A program made the translations under genes and the position numbers. Below are positions 1-7,617 of a stretch of DNA of 64,000 nucleotides, piece by piece (position 1 is the stretch's first letter; each line of letters begins with the position of its first letter). The DNA is taken from the NCBI RefSeq assembly GCF_001990485.1, contig NZ_LBFC01000003.1, positions 50,834 to 114,833 on the forward strand, written 5' to 3'. The stretch is from Thermosipho affectus (GTDB lineage: Bacteria > Thermotogota > Thermotogae > Thermotogales > Fervidobacteriaceae). The notes below the pieces were generated by a model. It was given only the letters and a program-made list of their open reading frames with translations, had not been told where the DNA came from and did no database searches.

Positions 1-259
1 TATCTATCTTTTTATTTATTTCATAGGCATTTTCTATATTTTTCAATATCTCATTACTTTCCCTTGAAAAATTTCCCAAAAGATTATCAATATCTTTACT
101 CAGCTTTTCAAATCTTTCCGTTATTTTCTCAATTTCCCATTTTATTTCAGAAATCCTTGAAACTAAAACCTCATCTAATTGATCCATAAAGGATAACATT
201 AAATTTTGCACGTAAAAAGCAGAAGAAAGTGTATTCAACGTATCTTTATCTATCTTCAT
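1..259 (-). CDS. Helical protein of unknown function, cut by the window edge
   Basis: The reading frame opens at an ATG (257-259 on the minus strand) and stays open to the left edge, so about 86 N-terminal residues are visible. It starts 4 nt after the stop of the diiron oxygen-binding protein gene, with a GGGAG ribosome site overlapping that stop, so the two are almost certainly co-transcribed. The visible part begins MKIDKDTLNTLSSAFYVQ and continues as charged heptad-like helix rich in E, K, I and L, with no signal peptide or membrane segment. This would fit the N-terminus of a soluble chemoreceptor or another coiled-coil partner of the diiron protein, but too little is visible to name it. 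That it is a real gene is fairly sure; its function is inference from position. Confidence 0.7.
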   Translation of the reverse strand, partial: MKIDKDTLNTLSSAFYVQNLMLSFMDQLDEVLVSRISEIKWEIEKITERFEKLSKDIDNLLGNFSRESNEILKNIENAYEINKKID

Positions 260-263
260 ATTA

Positions 264-1028
264 TCATCTCCCGTAAAATTCTTCAATTATGTCAACTCCA
301 CATTTTAAGTTTTTAAACCAATTTAAAAAATCTCTTGCTGCTTTATCTTTTAACAATGTTCCATGTTGAGGAGCAATTATAGAAATCTCATATTTTGAAA
401 CCATATTCACCCATTTACTACACGCCTTGTTTGAACTCATATACCTTTTGTGAAATCCTTCCATGTATTCTAACAATTCACCAAAATTATCCTCAATCAT
501 TTGTACTCTTTTATTAAACGGTAAAACAGAAACACCAATATCACCCGAAAAAAGAATTTTCGAAATAGGATCATACACATTAAAATTTCCAGGTGCATGT
601 AAAAAATGGGCTGGAATAAAATCTAATTTATATCCGCTAAAATTCATATTAACATTGCCTTTATCTTTAATTCCAACAACTCTTCTTTTATCATACACAC
701 CAAAATGTGGTAAAAATCTCACCCAAAGTTCAGATATATATATTTTTGCATTAGTAGCTATAGAAAGCCACATTGTAACACCAGAAGATACATCGGGATC
801 CTGGTGAGAATAAAAAATACCTTCTATATTCTTCGGAGATATTATCTCTGAGACATTTGCAAGTACTCTCGGAAAGACATGCGCACCACCTGGATCAAGC
901 AAAAAACCTTTATTTCCATGGACGATTAAATACTGATTTGTAGGTACTAAACCACCTTCTTCTGTTTCTTCCCAGCCAAGTAAATAATATTTATGTTCAC
1001 CGTCATCGTACAAACACAAATTTTTCAT
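264..1028 (-). CDS. Oxygen-binding diiron protein (ODP), metallo-beta-lactamase fold
   Basis: A 254-residue single-domain protein of the flavodiiron-type beta-lactamase fold without a flavodoxin domain. Candidate metal ligands are H75, D77 and D79 in SHQDPDVSSG, H144 in HAPGNF, D163 in FSGDIG and H222 in PQHG. The residue after D79 is Val where catalytic flavodiiron proteins have His, as expected for the ODP branch typified by T. maritima TM0755. Family members bind O2 at a diiron centre; in Treponema denticola an ODP acts as the oxygen and iron sensor of a cytoplasmic chemoreceptor. The start has AGGAGGTG upstream and a TATAAT box on the minus strand at 1060-1065. A helical protein gene follows directly. 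The family call is strong; a role in oxygen sensing here is inferred. Confidence 0.85.
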   Translation of the reverse strand: MKNLCLYDDGEHKYYLLGWEETEEGGLVPTNQYLIVHGNKGFLLDPGGAHVFPRVLANVSEIISPKNIEGIFYSHQDPDVSSGVTMWLSIATNAKIYISELWVRFLPHFGVYDKRRVVGIKDKGNVNMNFSGYKLDFIPAHFLHAPGNFNVYDPISKILFSGDIGVSVLPFNKRVQMIEDNFGELLEYMEGFHKRYMSSNKACSKWVNMVSKYEISIIAPQHGTLLKDKAARDFLNWFKNLKCGVDIIEEFYGR

Positions 1029-1059
1029 ATTTGCACCTCCTTCTACCGCTTTATATTAT

Positions 1060-1065
1060 ATTATA
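1060..1065 (-). promoter_or_regulatory. -10 box for the ODP gene
   Basis: On the minus strand a perfect TATAAT lies about 32 nt before the ODP start codon. The best upstream match is TTGGTA at a short 15-nt spacing, so only the -10 element is convincing. Confidence 0.5.
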
Positions 1066-1195
1066 CCAGATATCTAAAACTACCAATTAAGATACTCTTA
1101 CAATTTTAACAGATTTTACAATATTTTTACTTGAAAAAAAGGCAATTACATTATAGAATTAAATGCTAAAAATTTGAGATAAAAGGAGGAAAAAG

Positions 1196-1828
1196 ATGGA
1201 AAAATACTATGAAAAACTCATTACACTTTCTGGGATTTTTACCGCCGTTATTATAATCTCAAACATTATTGCAGGTAAATTAGTTAATATAGGTCCTTTT
1301 GTTATCACTTTATCTGTATTAATATATCCTCTAAGTTTTGGAATATCAAACATAGTATTTGAGATATATGGAGAAAAAATCGCAAAAAAAGTTATCAAGA
1401 TTGGATTTATATCATCTTTAATATTGGTTATTTATTCTTATATTGTAATTCTTTATCCACCTGCAAGTATTTTTAACAAAAACAACGCTTATGTAGCTGT
1501 GTTTAATTCTACTCCGAGAATAATTCTTGCTAGTTTTTTTGCTTATCTTTCCGCACAATATACAAACGTTTGGGCATTTAACTTGCCCAAAAGGTTATTT
1601 AAAATAAACAACGTAATATTTAGAAATACATTTTCAATGGTTATAACTCAACTAGTTGACTCTATAGTATTTGTTTTAGTCTCTTTCTTATGGACTTATG
1701 ATCTAAATGTATTAATGAACATGGTAATATCCCAATATATCGTAAAGTTAATACTCTCGAGTCTAAATAGCCCAATAATAAACATAAGTATTCAAAGATT
1801 AAAAAAAGACCTGGCATTTGAAGAATAA
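1196..1828 (+). CDS. yhhQ: Queuosine precursor transporter, YhhQ/VUT family
   Basis: A 210-residue integral membrane protein with about six hydrophobic segments. Family features are IIISNIIAGKLV in the first helix, FEIYGEKIAKK after the third, and TQLVDSIVFVLVSFL near residue 150. YhhQ proteins import queuine or preQ0/preQ1 for tRNA queuosine modification. The start follows AAAAGGAGG at a normal distance. The gene stands alone between two minus-strand genes and ends in a strong hairpin terminator. No preQ1 riboswitch is visible in the short leader. A TTGAAA/TATAGA pair at 1131-1157 could be its promoter, but the 15-nt spacing is poor. Family assignment is good; the exact substrate is inferred. 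Confidence 0.85.
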   Translation: MEKYYEKLITLSGIFTAVIIISNIIAGKLVNIGPFVITLSVLIYPLSFGISNIVFEIYGEKIAKKVIKIGFISSLILVIYSYIVILYPPASIFNKNNAYVAVFNSTPRIILASFFAYLSAQYTNVWAFNLPKRLFKINNVIFRNTFSMVITQLVDSIVFVLVSFLWTYDLNVLMNMVISQYIVKLILSSLNSPIINISIQRLKKDLAFEE

Positions 1829-1851
1829 CCCGCAAAAGTTGCGGGTTATTC
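1823..1851 (+). terminator. Intrinsic terminator after the queuosine transporter gene
   Basis: A perfect 13-bp stem (1823-1835 with 1839-1851, core CCCGCAA/TTGCGGG) with a 3-nt loop, followed on the plus strand by CTTTTATTTT. The 5' arm includes the stop codon. It lies between convergent genes and could also act weakly on the alkaline phosphatase transcript. Confidence 0.9.
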
Positions 1852-1866
1852 TTTTATTTTCTTCAT

Positions 1867-3123
1867 TTAAAACTCACGTGAAAGAGAATATCCAAGTAAT
1901 CTTGATATTATCCTTGGTATATCCGTGTTGTCCATAAATCCATTGAAATTTTCCGCACCTGGACCAAATGCAAATATTGGAACTGGAGCTGCCGTATGTT
2001 TATAAGTAGTCCAACCAACAAAGGCTTTTTCGCTTAATATTCTTCCAAGCAAACTTGTTGCTTTATATGGATTACTTGAATTTTTTGTTCGTTTTAATAA
2101 TTGAATTTCCTTATCTGAAAGTTCAACGTTGAAATAACGCTTTATAGTTTTCCTAAATTCTTCTTCATTGTTAACATCGTAGTTTTTCATTATCCAGTCT
2201 GCTGTCTTTTTATACCCTTTTATTACATCTATATATAATGAATATTCCCCTGTTGAAAGACCTAACCCTCCTGTTTCATGATCACTTGTAATAACAATTA
2301 ACGTATTTGGATGTGTTTCAAGAAATTTTAATGCCACTTCCACTGCTTTATCAAATTCCACTACTTCTTTCCACACACCATATACATCATTTCCGTGGGC
2401 TTCCCAATCAATTTGTGAACCTTCTACCATTAAGAAAAATGGCTTTTCATCTTTGGAAAGTAGGTAAAGTGCCTTTTCGACCATTTCATAAAGCATAGGT
2501 TGTTCATCTGTACGCTCACTTGCTGCATTTAAATGACTATCAGAAAAAAGCGCTAATAATTTATCTCCTGTATAATTCGCAAATTCAGATTTACTTTTAA
2601 TATAGTCAAACCCCTTTTCACTTACTATCTTCTCATCAAAATATTTCCAACCTCCCCCCATCACCACATCTAACTTACTATTTAACAGCTGATTTGCAAG
2701 TGTCTTTTCATCTTTTCTAGTTTTTACATGTCCATAAAAAGCACCAGGAGTCGCATGGGTAACTCTACAAGTTACAACTATTCCCGTTTTCATACCATAT
2801 TTTGAAGCTATTTCAAAAATAGTTGGAACTATTGTTCCATCTGGGAGCATGCCAATCATACCATTATTTGTTTTAAAACCAGTGGCTAGGGCAGTACCTG
2901 CAGCTGCAGAATCTGTAACAAGTGAGTTTGCAGAGTATGTCGTAACATAACCAACAAAAGGTGATTTCATAATATTTAATGTTTTTCCTTCAAGAAGACT
3001 TGTCAAAACCAGATGATTAATTCCCATTCCATCACCTATGAAGTATATAACATTCTTTACTCCAAAATTGCCAAAAACCACAACCATAAAAAACAAAATT
3101 AAAATACTGAAGAACTTTTTCAT
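1867..3123 (-). CDS. Alkaline phosphatase, exported
   Basis: A 418-residue alkaline phosphatase of the PhoA superfamily. The N-terminus MKKFFSILILFFMVVVFG is a signal peptide, so the enzyme acts outside the cytoplasmic membrane. Visible motifs are FIGDGMG (metal-binding Asp), VTDSAAAGTALATG (nucleophile Ser in D-S-A), EGSQIDWEAHGND and SDHETGG (metal ligands), and HTAAPVPIFAFGPGA near the C-terminus. The start at 3123 was chosen over an in-frame ATG 24 nt upstream because GGGAGGTGAGG sits 3-7 nt before it, whereas nothing precedes the longer start. The gene is monocistronic, between a convergent transporter gene and a divergent SHOCT gene. It hydrolyses phosphomonoesters, presumably for phosphate scavenging. 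No Pho box was recognised. Confidence 0.93.
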   Translation of the reverse strand: MKKFFSILILFFMVVVFGNFGVKNVIYFIGDGMGINHLVLTSLLEGKTLNIMKSPFVGYVTTYSANSLVTDSAAAGTALATGFKTNNGMIGMLPDGTIVPTIFEIASKYGMKTGIVVTCRVTHATPGAFYGHVKTRKDEKTLANQLLNSKLDVVMGGGWKYFDEKIVSEKGFDYIKSKSEFANYTGDKLLALFSDSHLNAASERTDEQPMLYEMVEKALYLLSKDEKPFFLMVEGSQIDWEAHGNDVYGVWKEVVEFDKAVEVALKFLETHPNTLIVITSDHETGGLGLSTGEYSLYIDVIKGYKKTADWIMKNYDVNNEEEFRKTIKRYFNVELSDKEIQLLKRTKNSSNPYKATSLLGRILSEKAFVGWTTYKHTAAPVPIFAFGPGAENFNGFMDNTDIPRIISRLLGYSLSREF

Positions 3124-3300
3124 GATCCTCACCTCCCGATTTTTCATATCAGTAAAGAGTTTTACAAAAAAATATTTACCCTTTTTTTAATTTTATAAAG
3201 AAAGTTAAACTCATAAATCTTAAAAAAACTTGAAATTCTAAGTTTTTTTTAAGTTTTAATCTGTATAAATAAAGTAGAAACAAATAGGAGGTGATTTTTG

Positions 3301-3564
3301 ATGTACTGGTATCATAGACCCTTTATTTGGCACAGTGGATGGTTTAGTTGGATAGCCCCAGTTATAGGCTTAATTGTTTTAATCTTTTTTGCATTCTTAA
3401 TTTACAAATTAATCAAAAACTCTGAAAGACATCCAGATTTTCGCTATGAAAAAAATTTTGAAACATACGATAACAGTCTAAAAATTTTGAACGAAAGACT
3501 TGCCAAAGGTGAAATTAGCGAGGAGGAATACAAAAAATTAAAAAACCTTATCCTAAAACACTAA
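3301..3564 (+). CDS. Small membrane protein with C-terminal SHOCT domain
   Basis: An 87-residue protein: a tryptophan- and histidine-rich N-terminus, one membrane helix at about residues 15-37 (rich in I, L and F), then a basic linker and a SHOCT motif (LNERLAKGEISEEEYKKL). SHOCT domains are short C-terminal oligomerisation motifs found on many small bacterial membrane proteins of unknown function. The ATG at 3301 is preferred to the TTG at 3298 because AGGAGGTG at 3286-3293 is 7 nt from the ATG. A hairpin follows at 3592. The function is unknown. Confidence 0.8.
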   Translation: MYWYHRPFIWHSGWFSWIAPVIGLIVLIFFAFLIYKLIKNSERHPDFRYEKNFETYDNSLKILNERLAKGEISEEEYKKLKNLILKH

Positions 3565-3591
3565 CTTTAAAAATCAATAATGAAAATAAAG

Positions 3592-3614
3592 TGAGGCGTT
3601 AGTAAAGCGCCTCA
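3592..3614 (+). terminator. Hairpin terminator after the SHOCT gene
   Basis: A 7-bp stem TGAGGCG/CGCCTCA with a 9-nt loop, 28 nt after the stop codon. The following sequence TTCTAAATACTTATTA is only moderately T-rich, so termination may be partial. Confidence 0.6.
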
Positions 3615-3674
3615 TTCTAAATACTTATTATCTCTTGTAATTTTCTTACCCTACGTTTTGGATTCTTGTTTATC

Positions 3675-4114
3675 TTAACTCATAATTTTTTCTTTAAATA
3701 TAACAAGTCTTGGATCGATATATATAATTTTTGTAACCTCTAATTTTAAGACATTCCATTTAGACTACATTTTTTCTAAAACTTCATAATTTTTATTTTA
3801 TCTTTTCCATTCATTATTTTAAAAAACAATAAAGTCTTTTCTGAATATTAAAAATTACTTTCTTTGAAAAATAAAGTAAGCGGAAAGTCCTTTTTATCCA
3901 AATGTTTGAAATATAAAAAATCTAAATTTCAATAAATCAAAAGTCTTTTCCTCTTCTCTATCTTCATTTTTATATAAGTCTTTGTATATCTATTTTTAAA
4001 CATATTACCAAATAATGATATTTTTTGTATTTTTTCCAATTTAAATTCAAAATAATACACGTCTAATCTGATTTTTTTATTTTCAATTTTTAAAACTTGA
4101 TGATATAATAACAT
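3675..4114 (-). pseudogene. Possible decayed gene in a 560-nt gene desert
   Basis: The stretch 3565-4129 holds no intact gene. On the minus strand a short frame runs from 4114 to 3929 (61 codons). Further downstream one frame reads like protein (FLIFRKDFIVF, later EVTKIIYIDPRLVIFKEK) but is broken by several stops before its TAA at 3675-3677. The residue composition of these fragments resembles genuine coding sequence of this genome, which suggests a degraded gene of unrecognised family. Poly-A/T noise could also produce this, and no family match is evident to me. Treat it as a weak suggestion. Confidence 0.25.
4101..4109 (+). promoter_or_regulatory. Extended -10 promoter for the cobalamin riboswitch operon
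   Basis: TGATATAAT is an extended -10 element (TG, one base, TATAAT), about 20 nt before the first base of riboswitch stem P1. TTTCAA at 4081-4086 could serve as a weak -35 at 17-nt spacing. Confidence 0.6.
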
Positions 4115-4129
4115 TGAAAATTAAATACA

Positions 4130-4296
4130 ACGTGGAATAAAGGTGCCTATGGCTTAATAGGGAAACTGGTGAAAAACCAGTGCGGCCCCGCCACCGTAAC
4201 TGGGGACGAAAGCCACAACCAGCCACTGGGGAAACCTGGGAAGGCGTGGTAAGTAGGAAGATCCAGGAGCCGGGAGACCTGCCTTTATTCCAACGT
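4130..4296 (+). promoter_or_regulatory. Cobalamin (B12) riboswitch aptamer
   Basis: The closing stem P1 pairs 4130-4143 (ACGTGGAATAAAGG) with 4282-4296 (CCTTTATTCCAACGT). Between them are the family hallmarks: GGTGCC and a TAATAGGGAA segment, ACTGGTGAAAAACCAGT, TGCGGCCCCGCCACCGTAAC, AGCCA-type B12-box sequence near 4210-4228, and GGAGCCGGGAGACCTGCC at the 3' side. The last element matches the adenosylcobalamin-type (Cbl-I) consensus. It is followed directly by an intrinsic terminator and then a sucC-like gene, so bound cobalamin should stop transcription of that operon. Confidence 0.95.
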
Positions 4297-4297
4297 A

Positions 4298-4335
4298 TTT
4301 CTCAATCTCGCGGGTAGATTGAGAAAAATTTTTTT
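4298..4335 (+). terminator. Riboswitch-controlled terminator (expression platform)
   Basis: An 11-bp stem (TTTCTCAATCT 4298-4308 with AGATTGAGAAA 4316-4326), loop CGCGGGT, then a T-run at 4329-4335. The loop bases GCGGG (4310-4314) are complementary to CCCGC at 4187-4191 inside the aptamer. This fits the L5-L13 kissing interaction of cobalamin riboswitches, with this hairpin playing P13. Confidence 0.88.
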
Positions 4336-4355
4336 GCGAAACGGGAGGTGTGAAA

Positions 4356-5372
4356 GTGAAAATTCATGAATTTGTAGGAAAAAGGATATTAAAAGAGGGG
4401 GGGATCTCTGTTCCTGAAAGTTATCTTATTTCCAATGATAGGGAAATTGAAGTGAAATTTTTACCTGCTGTCCTGAAAAGTCAGGTGCTTGTTGGAGGCA
4501 GAATGAAAGCTGGAGGAATTTTATTTGCACAAAACAAAGATGAATTTTTAAAATTCTCAAAAAAACTACTGCACAAAAAAATAATGGGTGAAACACCTTA
4601 TGGAGTTCTAGTTGAAAAAATGGTAAATATCGAAAAAGAATACTACTTATCTTTATACATCGATAGATATGAAAAAGAAATAAAAATATTATTCTCACAC
4701 TTTGGCGGAATTGATATAGAAGATAATAAAGATAAAATTGAACGACATAGTTTATCAGATATCCAAAAACTTCCAAAAAAAATCCAACCAATAGTCCAAA
4801 AATTACACAAAATAATGAAAGAAAAAGATTTAACTCTTTTGGAAATAAATCCATTAGTAAAAACAAAAGAAGGAAATATAATGGCACTTGATGCCGTATT
4901 ACACTTAGATGATAATGCGATTTTTAGGCAACAATGGGCAAAAAAATTTGTACATGAAGAATATCCTTTTCATTTTGTAAAACTCGATGGTGATATTGGA
5001 GTAATTGGCTGTGGAGCAGGTATAGTAATGGCAACAATGGATGCAATAAGTTTGTATGGAGGTAAACCTGCAAATTTTCTTGATCTTGGTGGAGGTGCAG
5101 ATACAAAAACTACAATTAAAGCGCTTGAACTTTTAAAATCTCTTTCGTTAAAAAATATTGTCCTAAATATATTTGGTGGAATAACAAAATGCGATGAAAT
5201 AGCAAAAGCGATTGTAAGTTTCAAAGAAAAAAATGATGATATAAAACTTTTTGTTAGAATTACTGGAACTAACGAAAATGAAGCAAAAAAAATTTTAAAA
5301 GAACACAATATTCACTTTTTTGACGATATGTATGAAATGATCAAAAGTGCTGTAAAGGGGGACTTCATATGA
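4356..5372 (+). CDS. Succinyl-CoA synthetase-like beta subunit (ATP-grasp CoA ligase)
   Basis: A 338-residue SucC homologue: an ATP-grasp domain over about residues 1-225 (KIHEFVGKRILKEGGISVP at the start, VGGRMKAGG phosphate-binding region near residue 50, LLEINPLV near 180), then a CoA-ligase flavodoxin-like domain (LDGDIGVIGCGAGIVMATMD, NFLDLGGGAD, NIFGGITKCDEIA). It is shorter than typical SucC (about 385 residues). The GTG at 4356 is preferred over the GTG at 4350 because the latter lies inside the ribosome site GGGAGGTG. With the next gene it should form an acyl-CoA synthetase that interconverts an acid, CoA and NTP with the acyl-CoA; succinate is the family default but the substrate is not proven. 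It is the first gene after a cobalamin riboswitch. Confidence 0.85.
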   Translation: MKIHEFVGKRILKEGGISVPESYLISNDREIEVKFLPAVLKSQVLVGGRMKAGGILFAQNKDEFLKFSKKLLHKKIMGETPYGVLVEKMVNIEKEYYLSLYIDRYEKEIKILFSHFGGIDIEDNKDKIERHSLSDIQKLPKKIQPIVQKLHKIMKEKDLTLLEINPLVKTKEGNIMALDAVLHLDDNAIFRQQWAKKFVHEEYPFHFVKLDGDIGVIGCGAGIVMATMDAISLYGGKPANFLDLGGGADTKTTIKALELLKSLSLKNIVLNIFGGITKCDEIAKAIVSFKEKNDDIKLFVRITGTNENEAKKILKEHNIHFFDDMYEMIKSAVKGDFI

Positions 5373-6208
5373 TAAATGGTACAGAAAGAGTATGTGTACA
5401 AGGTATAACTGGAAAGTATGGTAGTTTCCACACAAAAAAAATGTTAAAATACGGCACAAACATAGTATGTGGTGTCTCAAAAAATACAAAGATAAAAGAA
5501 ATTGAACATGTTCCTGTTCTTCATAACATGTACGATGCTGTTGAAAAATTCAGTTGTGATACGAGTATTGTATTTGTACCGGCAAAATTTGCCAAAGACG
5601 CAATATTTGAAGCAATAGATGCGGGAATTAAAAAGATCATAACCATTACAGAACACATTCCACAAATGGATATGCTAGAAATATACAAATACGCAAAATC
5701 AAAAAATGTTACCTTTGTAGGTCCAAATTGTCCTGGAATTATTTTACCAGGTGTTTCTAAGATTGGAATAATGCCTGAAAACGCATTTAAACCAGGGGAT
5801 GTTGCAATAATTTCCAAAAGTGGTACTCTAATGTATGAGATAGCAAACTTTATCTCAAAAAAATCAACAGGAATTAAAATTGGCATAGGATTAGGTGGAG
5901 ATCCCATAATCGGCACAAGTGTTTACGAAGCACTTTTGTATGTTTCAAAACTTAATCCAAGAAAAATAATAATAATAAGCGAAATTGGTGGTAATGAAGA
6001 AATTTTAGACGTGGAAAGATTTCTAAATAAAGGGTACAATTCTAATATACAATTTTTCTTTGCTGGAAGAACAGCTCCAAAGGGAAAAAGAATGGGGCAT
6101 GCTGGTGCAATTGTCGAAGGTTTAGAAGGTACAATAGAATTTAAAGAAAAAAAATTAGAAAATTTAAACATTCCAGTAGCAAAATACATAGAAAACTTAT
6201 TGGGGTGA
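5369..6208 (+). CDS. Succinyl-CoA synthetase-like alpha subunit
   Basis: A 279-residue SucD homologue. The CoA-binding Rossmann domain begins VCVQGITGKYGSFHT; VGPNCPGII is at about residue 118, SKSGTLMYE follows, and the active-site His is H244 in MGHAGAIVEG. This His is phosphorylated during catalysis in the family. The start codon overlaps the stop of the beta-subunit gene (ATGATAA), so the pair is translationally coupled. All major signatures are kept, so an active enzyme is expected. The specificity-determining region differs from housekeeping SucD in detail, so another dicarboxylic or short-chain acid is possible. Confidence 0.85.
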   Translation: MINGTERVCVQGITGKYGSFHTKKMLKYGTNIVCGVSKNTKIKEIEHVPVLHNMYDAVEKFSCDTSIVFVPAKFAKDAIFEAIDAGIKKIITITEHIPQMDMLEIYKYAKSKNVTFVGPNCPGIILPGVSKIGIMPENAFKPGDVAIISKSGTLMYEIANFISKKSTGIKIGIGLGGDPIIGTSVYEALLYVSKLNPRKIIIISEIGGNEEILDVERFLNKGYNSNIQFFFAGRTAPKGKRMGHAGAIVEGLEGTIEFKEKKLENLNIPVAKYIENLLG

Positions 6209-6212
6209 TCAA

Positions 6213-7334
6213 ATGCTAAATCCTTATCTTTTATTGTTTTTAAGCATTTTTTTCGGGATGTTGTTGGGAAACATAAAGATCAAAAATTTCAAATTAGGAA
6301 CTTCTGGAACACTTTTTAGTGGTTTATTTTTTGGCTGGTTATTTCCACATTTTGTTTCTTCAGAAAAATCTTTTCAAAATACTTTTAACATTTTTTTTCA
6401 ATTTTCTCTTATACTTTTTGTGACATCTATTGGCTTAATAGCATCAAAAGAAATAAAAGAAATATTAAAAAAATACGGCATGAAGTTTCTCATACTCTCA
6501 CTTACAATAACTTTTTCAGGTTTCTTACTCACTGTTACATTTATTTTAATTCTAAAACTTAATCCATATAACCTAATAGGTGTATTTTCAGGAAGTCTCA
6601 CAAGCTCACCTGGTCTTGCCACAGCTCTTGAAAGTGTGAATCACACAAGCGAAGTGGTATTTGGATATACAGTTGGTTATATACCAGGCGTACTTGCCGT
6701 TATTTTCTCCATATACTTAATACCATCAATCTTCAAAATAAAAATATCACAACAAAAAAAATTACCGGAAAACAAAAAAGAAGCAAAAGAAAAAACGTTC
6801 AACTTGTTATCATATTCTTTAGTTATTGCAATAGGAATTATTATAGGTAATATCCCATTAAATCTTGGCTTTTCAACTATAAAGTTGGGAATTACAGGTG
6901 GCCTATTAATATCTTCACTTACACTTGGTTCTATAGGAAATATTGGAAAAATAAATTTTTCTTTCAACACCAATCTTCTGAAAAATATTCAGAATCTTGG
7001 GCTTGTAATGTTTCTATCATCAATAGGCCTTAAATCAGGATACAAAGTAATTGAAAATTTTAATGGATATAGTTTGATCTTAATGGTTATATCATTAATA
7101 ATAGCATTATTTTCTATATTCATCGGCTTTTTCCTGGGAAAATACGTATTTAAATTGGATTGGGAAATTTTAGCCGGTGCTATAACTGGTGGTATGACAA
7201 GTACTCCAGGACTTGGAGCAGCTCTAGAATCTACAAAAAGTAACCTAGCAGTTGCAGGATACGGTGCAACATATCCTTTCGCCTTATTGGGCATGGTTGT
7301 ATTTAACAAAATATTAACATTATTAACATTTTAG
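6213..7334 (+). CDS. AspT/YidE/YbjL-family membrane carrier
   Basis: A 373-residue membrane protein of about ten helices built from two repeats. Each half carries the family signature: SGSLTSSPGLATALES near residue 130 and GAITGGMTSTPGLGAALES near residue 330. AspT family carriers exchange dicarboxylates or amino acids such as aspartate/alanine or succinate. Unlike many relatives it has no cytoplasmic TrkA-C domains between the halves, only a short charged linker around residues 185-197. It starts 4 nt after the sucD-like gene with GGGGTGATC as ribosome site, and is the last gene of the cobalamin-controlled operon. It could export the acid made by the CoA ligase; this is inference. Confidence 0.8.
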   Translation: MLNPYLLLFLSIFFGMLLGNIKIKNFKLGTSGTLFSGLFFGWLFPHFVSSEKSFQNTFNIFFQFSLILFVTSIGLIASKEIKEILKKYGMKFLILSLTITFSGFLLTVTFILILKLNPYNLIGVFSGSLTSSPGLATALESVNHTSEVVFGYTVGYIPGVLAVIFSIYLIPSIFKIKISQQKKLPENKKEAKEKTFNLLSYSLVIAIGIIIGNIPLNLGFSTIKLGITGGLLISSLTLGSIGNIGKINFSFNTNLLKNIQNLGLVMFLSSIGLKSGYKVIENFNGYSLILMVISLIIALFSIFIGFFLGKYVFKLDWEILAGAITGGMTSTPGLGAALESTKSNLAVAGYGATYPFALLGMVVFNKILTLLTF

Positions 7335-7360
7335 TGATTTTTATATTTGTTTTTTTTTGG

Positions 7361-7366
7361 TATAAT
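7361..7366 (+). promoter_or_regulatory. -10 box for the lysine operon
   Basis: TATAAT, 12 nt before riboswitch stem P1 begins. No good -35 is present at 16-18 nt (the region is T-rich), so only the -10 is called. Confidence 0.6.
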
Positions 7367-7377
7367 TTAGCTAAATA

Positions 7378-7547
7378 CGATCGGAGGTGCGTCCAAGAAG
7401 AGTAGGATTCTCCATCAATGGGAGAATATTGGGAGAATCTGAAAGGCGAGGACGCCGAAGGGTGTAGAGTTTCTCCCACTCTACATGCCTGGGGGTACAG
7501 GGAATACCTGTGCCACTGTCACGGAAATATCCGTGGAGAGCCGATCG
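7378..7547 (+). promoter_or_regulatory. Lysine riboswitch (L-box)
   Basis: P1 pairs CGATCGG (7378-7384) with CCGATCG (7541-7547). The interior follows the L-box consensus closely: GGAGGTGCG, AAGAAGAGTAGG, CTGAAAGGCGAGGACGCCGAAG, a GTGTAGAG/CTCTACAT hairpin, TGCCTGGGGGTACAGG, GCCACTGTCACGG and CCGTGGAGAG before P1'. It precedes a seven-gene diaminopimelate/lysine operon, and a terminator follows, so lysine should cause premature termination. Confidence 0.96.
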
Positions 7548-7576
7548 TTGGGAAATAAATATATTTTTCTCAACGA

Positions 7577-7602
7577 CGCCTCTTCACGAGGCGAATTTTT
7601 TT
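7577..7602 (+). terminator. Terminator of the lysine riboswitch
   Basis: Stem CGCCTC/GAGGCG (7577-7582 with 7588-7593), followed by AATTTTTTT. Upstream, CGTTG (7546-7550) can pair with CAACG (7571-7575), giving a competing hairpin that probably serves in the switch. The ribosome site of asd begins directly after the T-run. Confidence 0.88.
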
Positions 7603-7617
7603 ATGGAGGTGTTTGAT

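Noticed and set aside
3929..4114. Intact 61-codon minus-strand gene
   Set aside because: It is short, very basic, without a ribosome site or recognisable family; better treated as part of a possible decayed gene.
4426..5308. Minus-strand frames opposite the sucCD-like genes
   Set aside because: They are antisense shadows with leucine- and phenylalanine-rich low-complexity translations and no ribosome sites.
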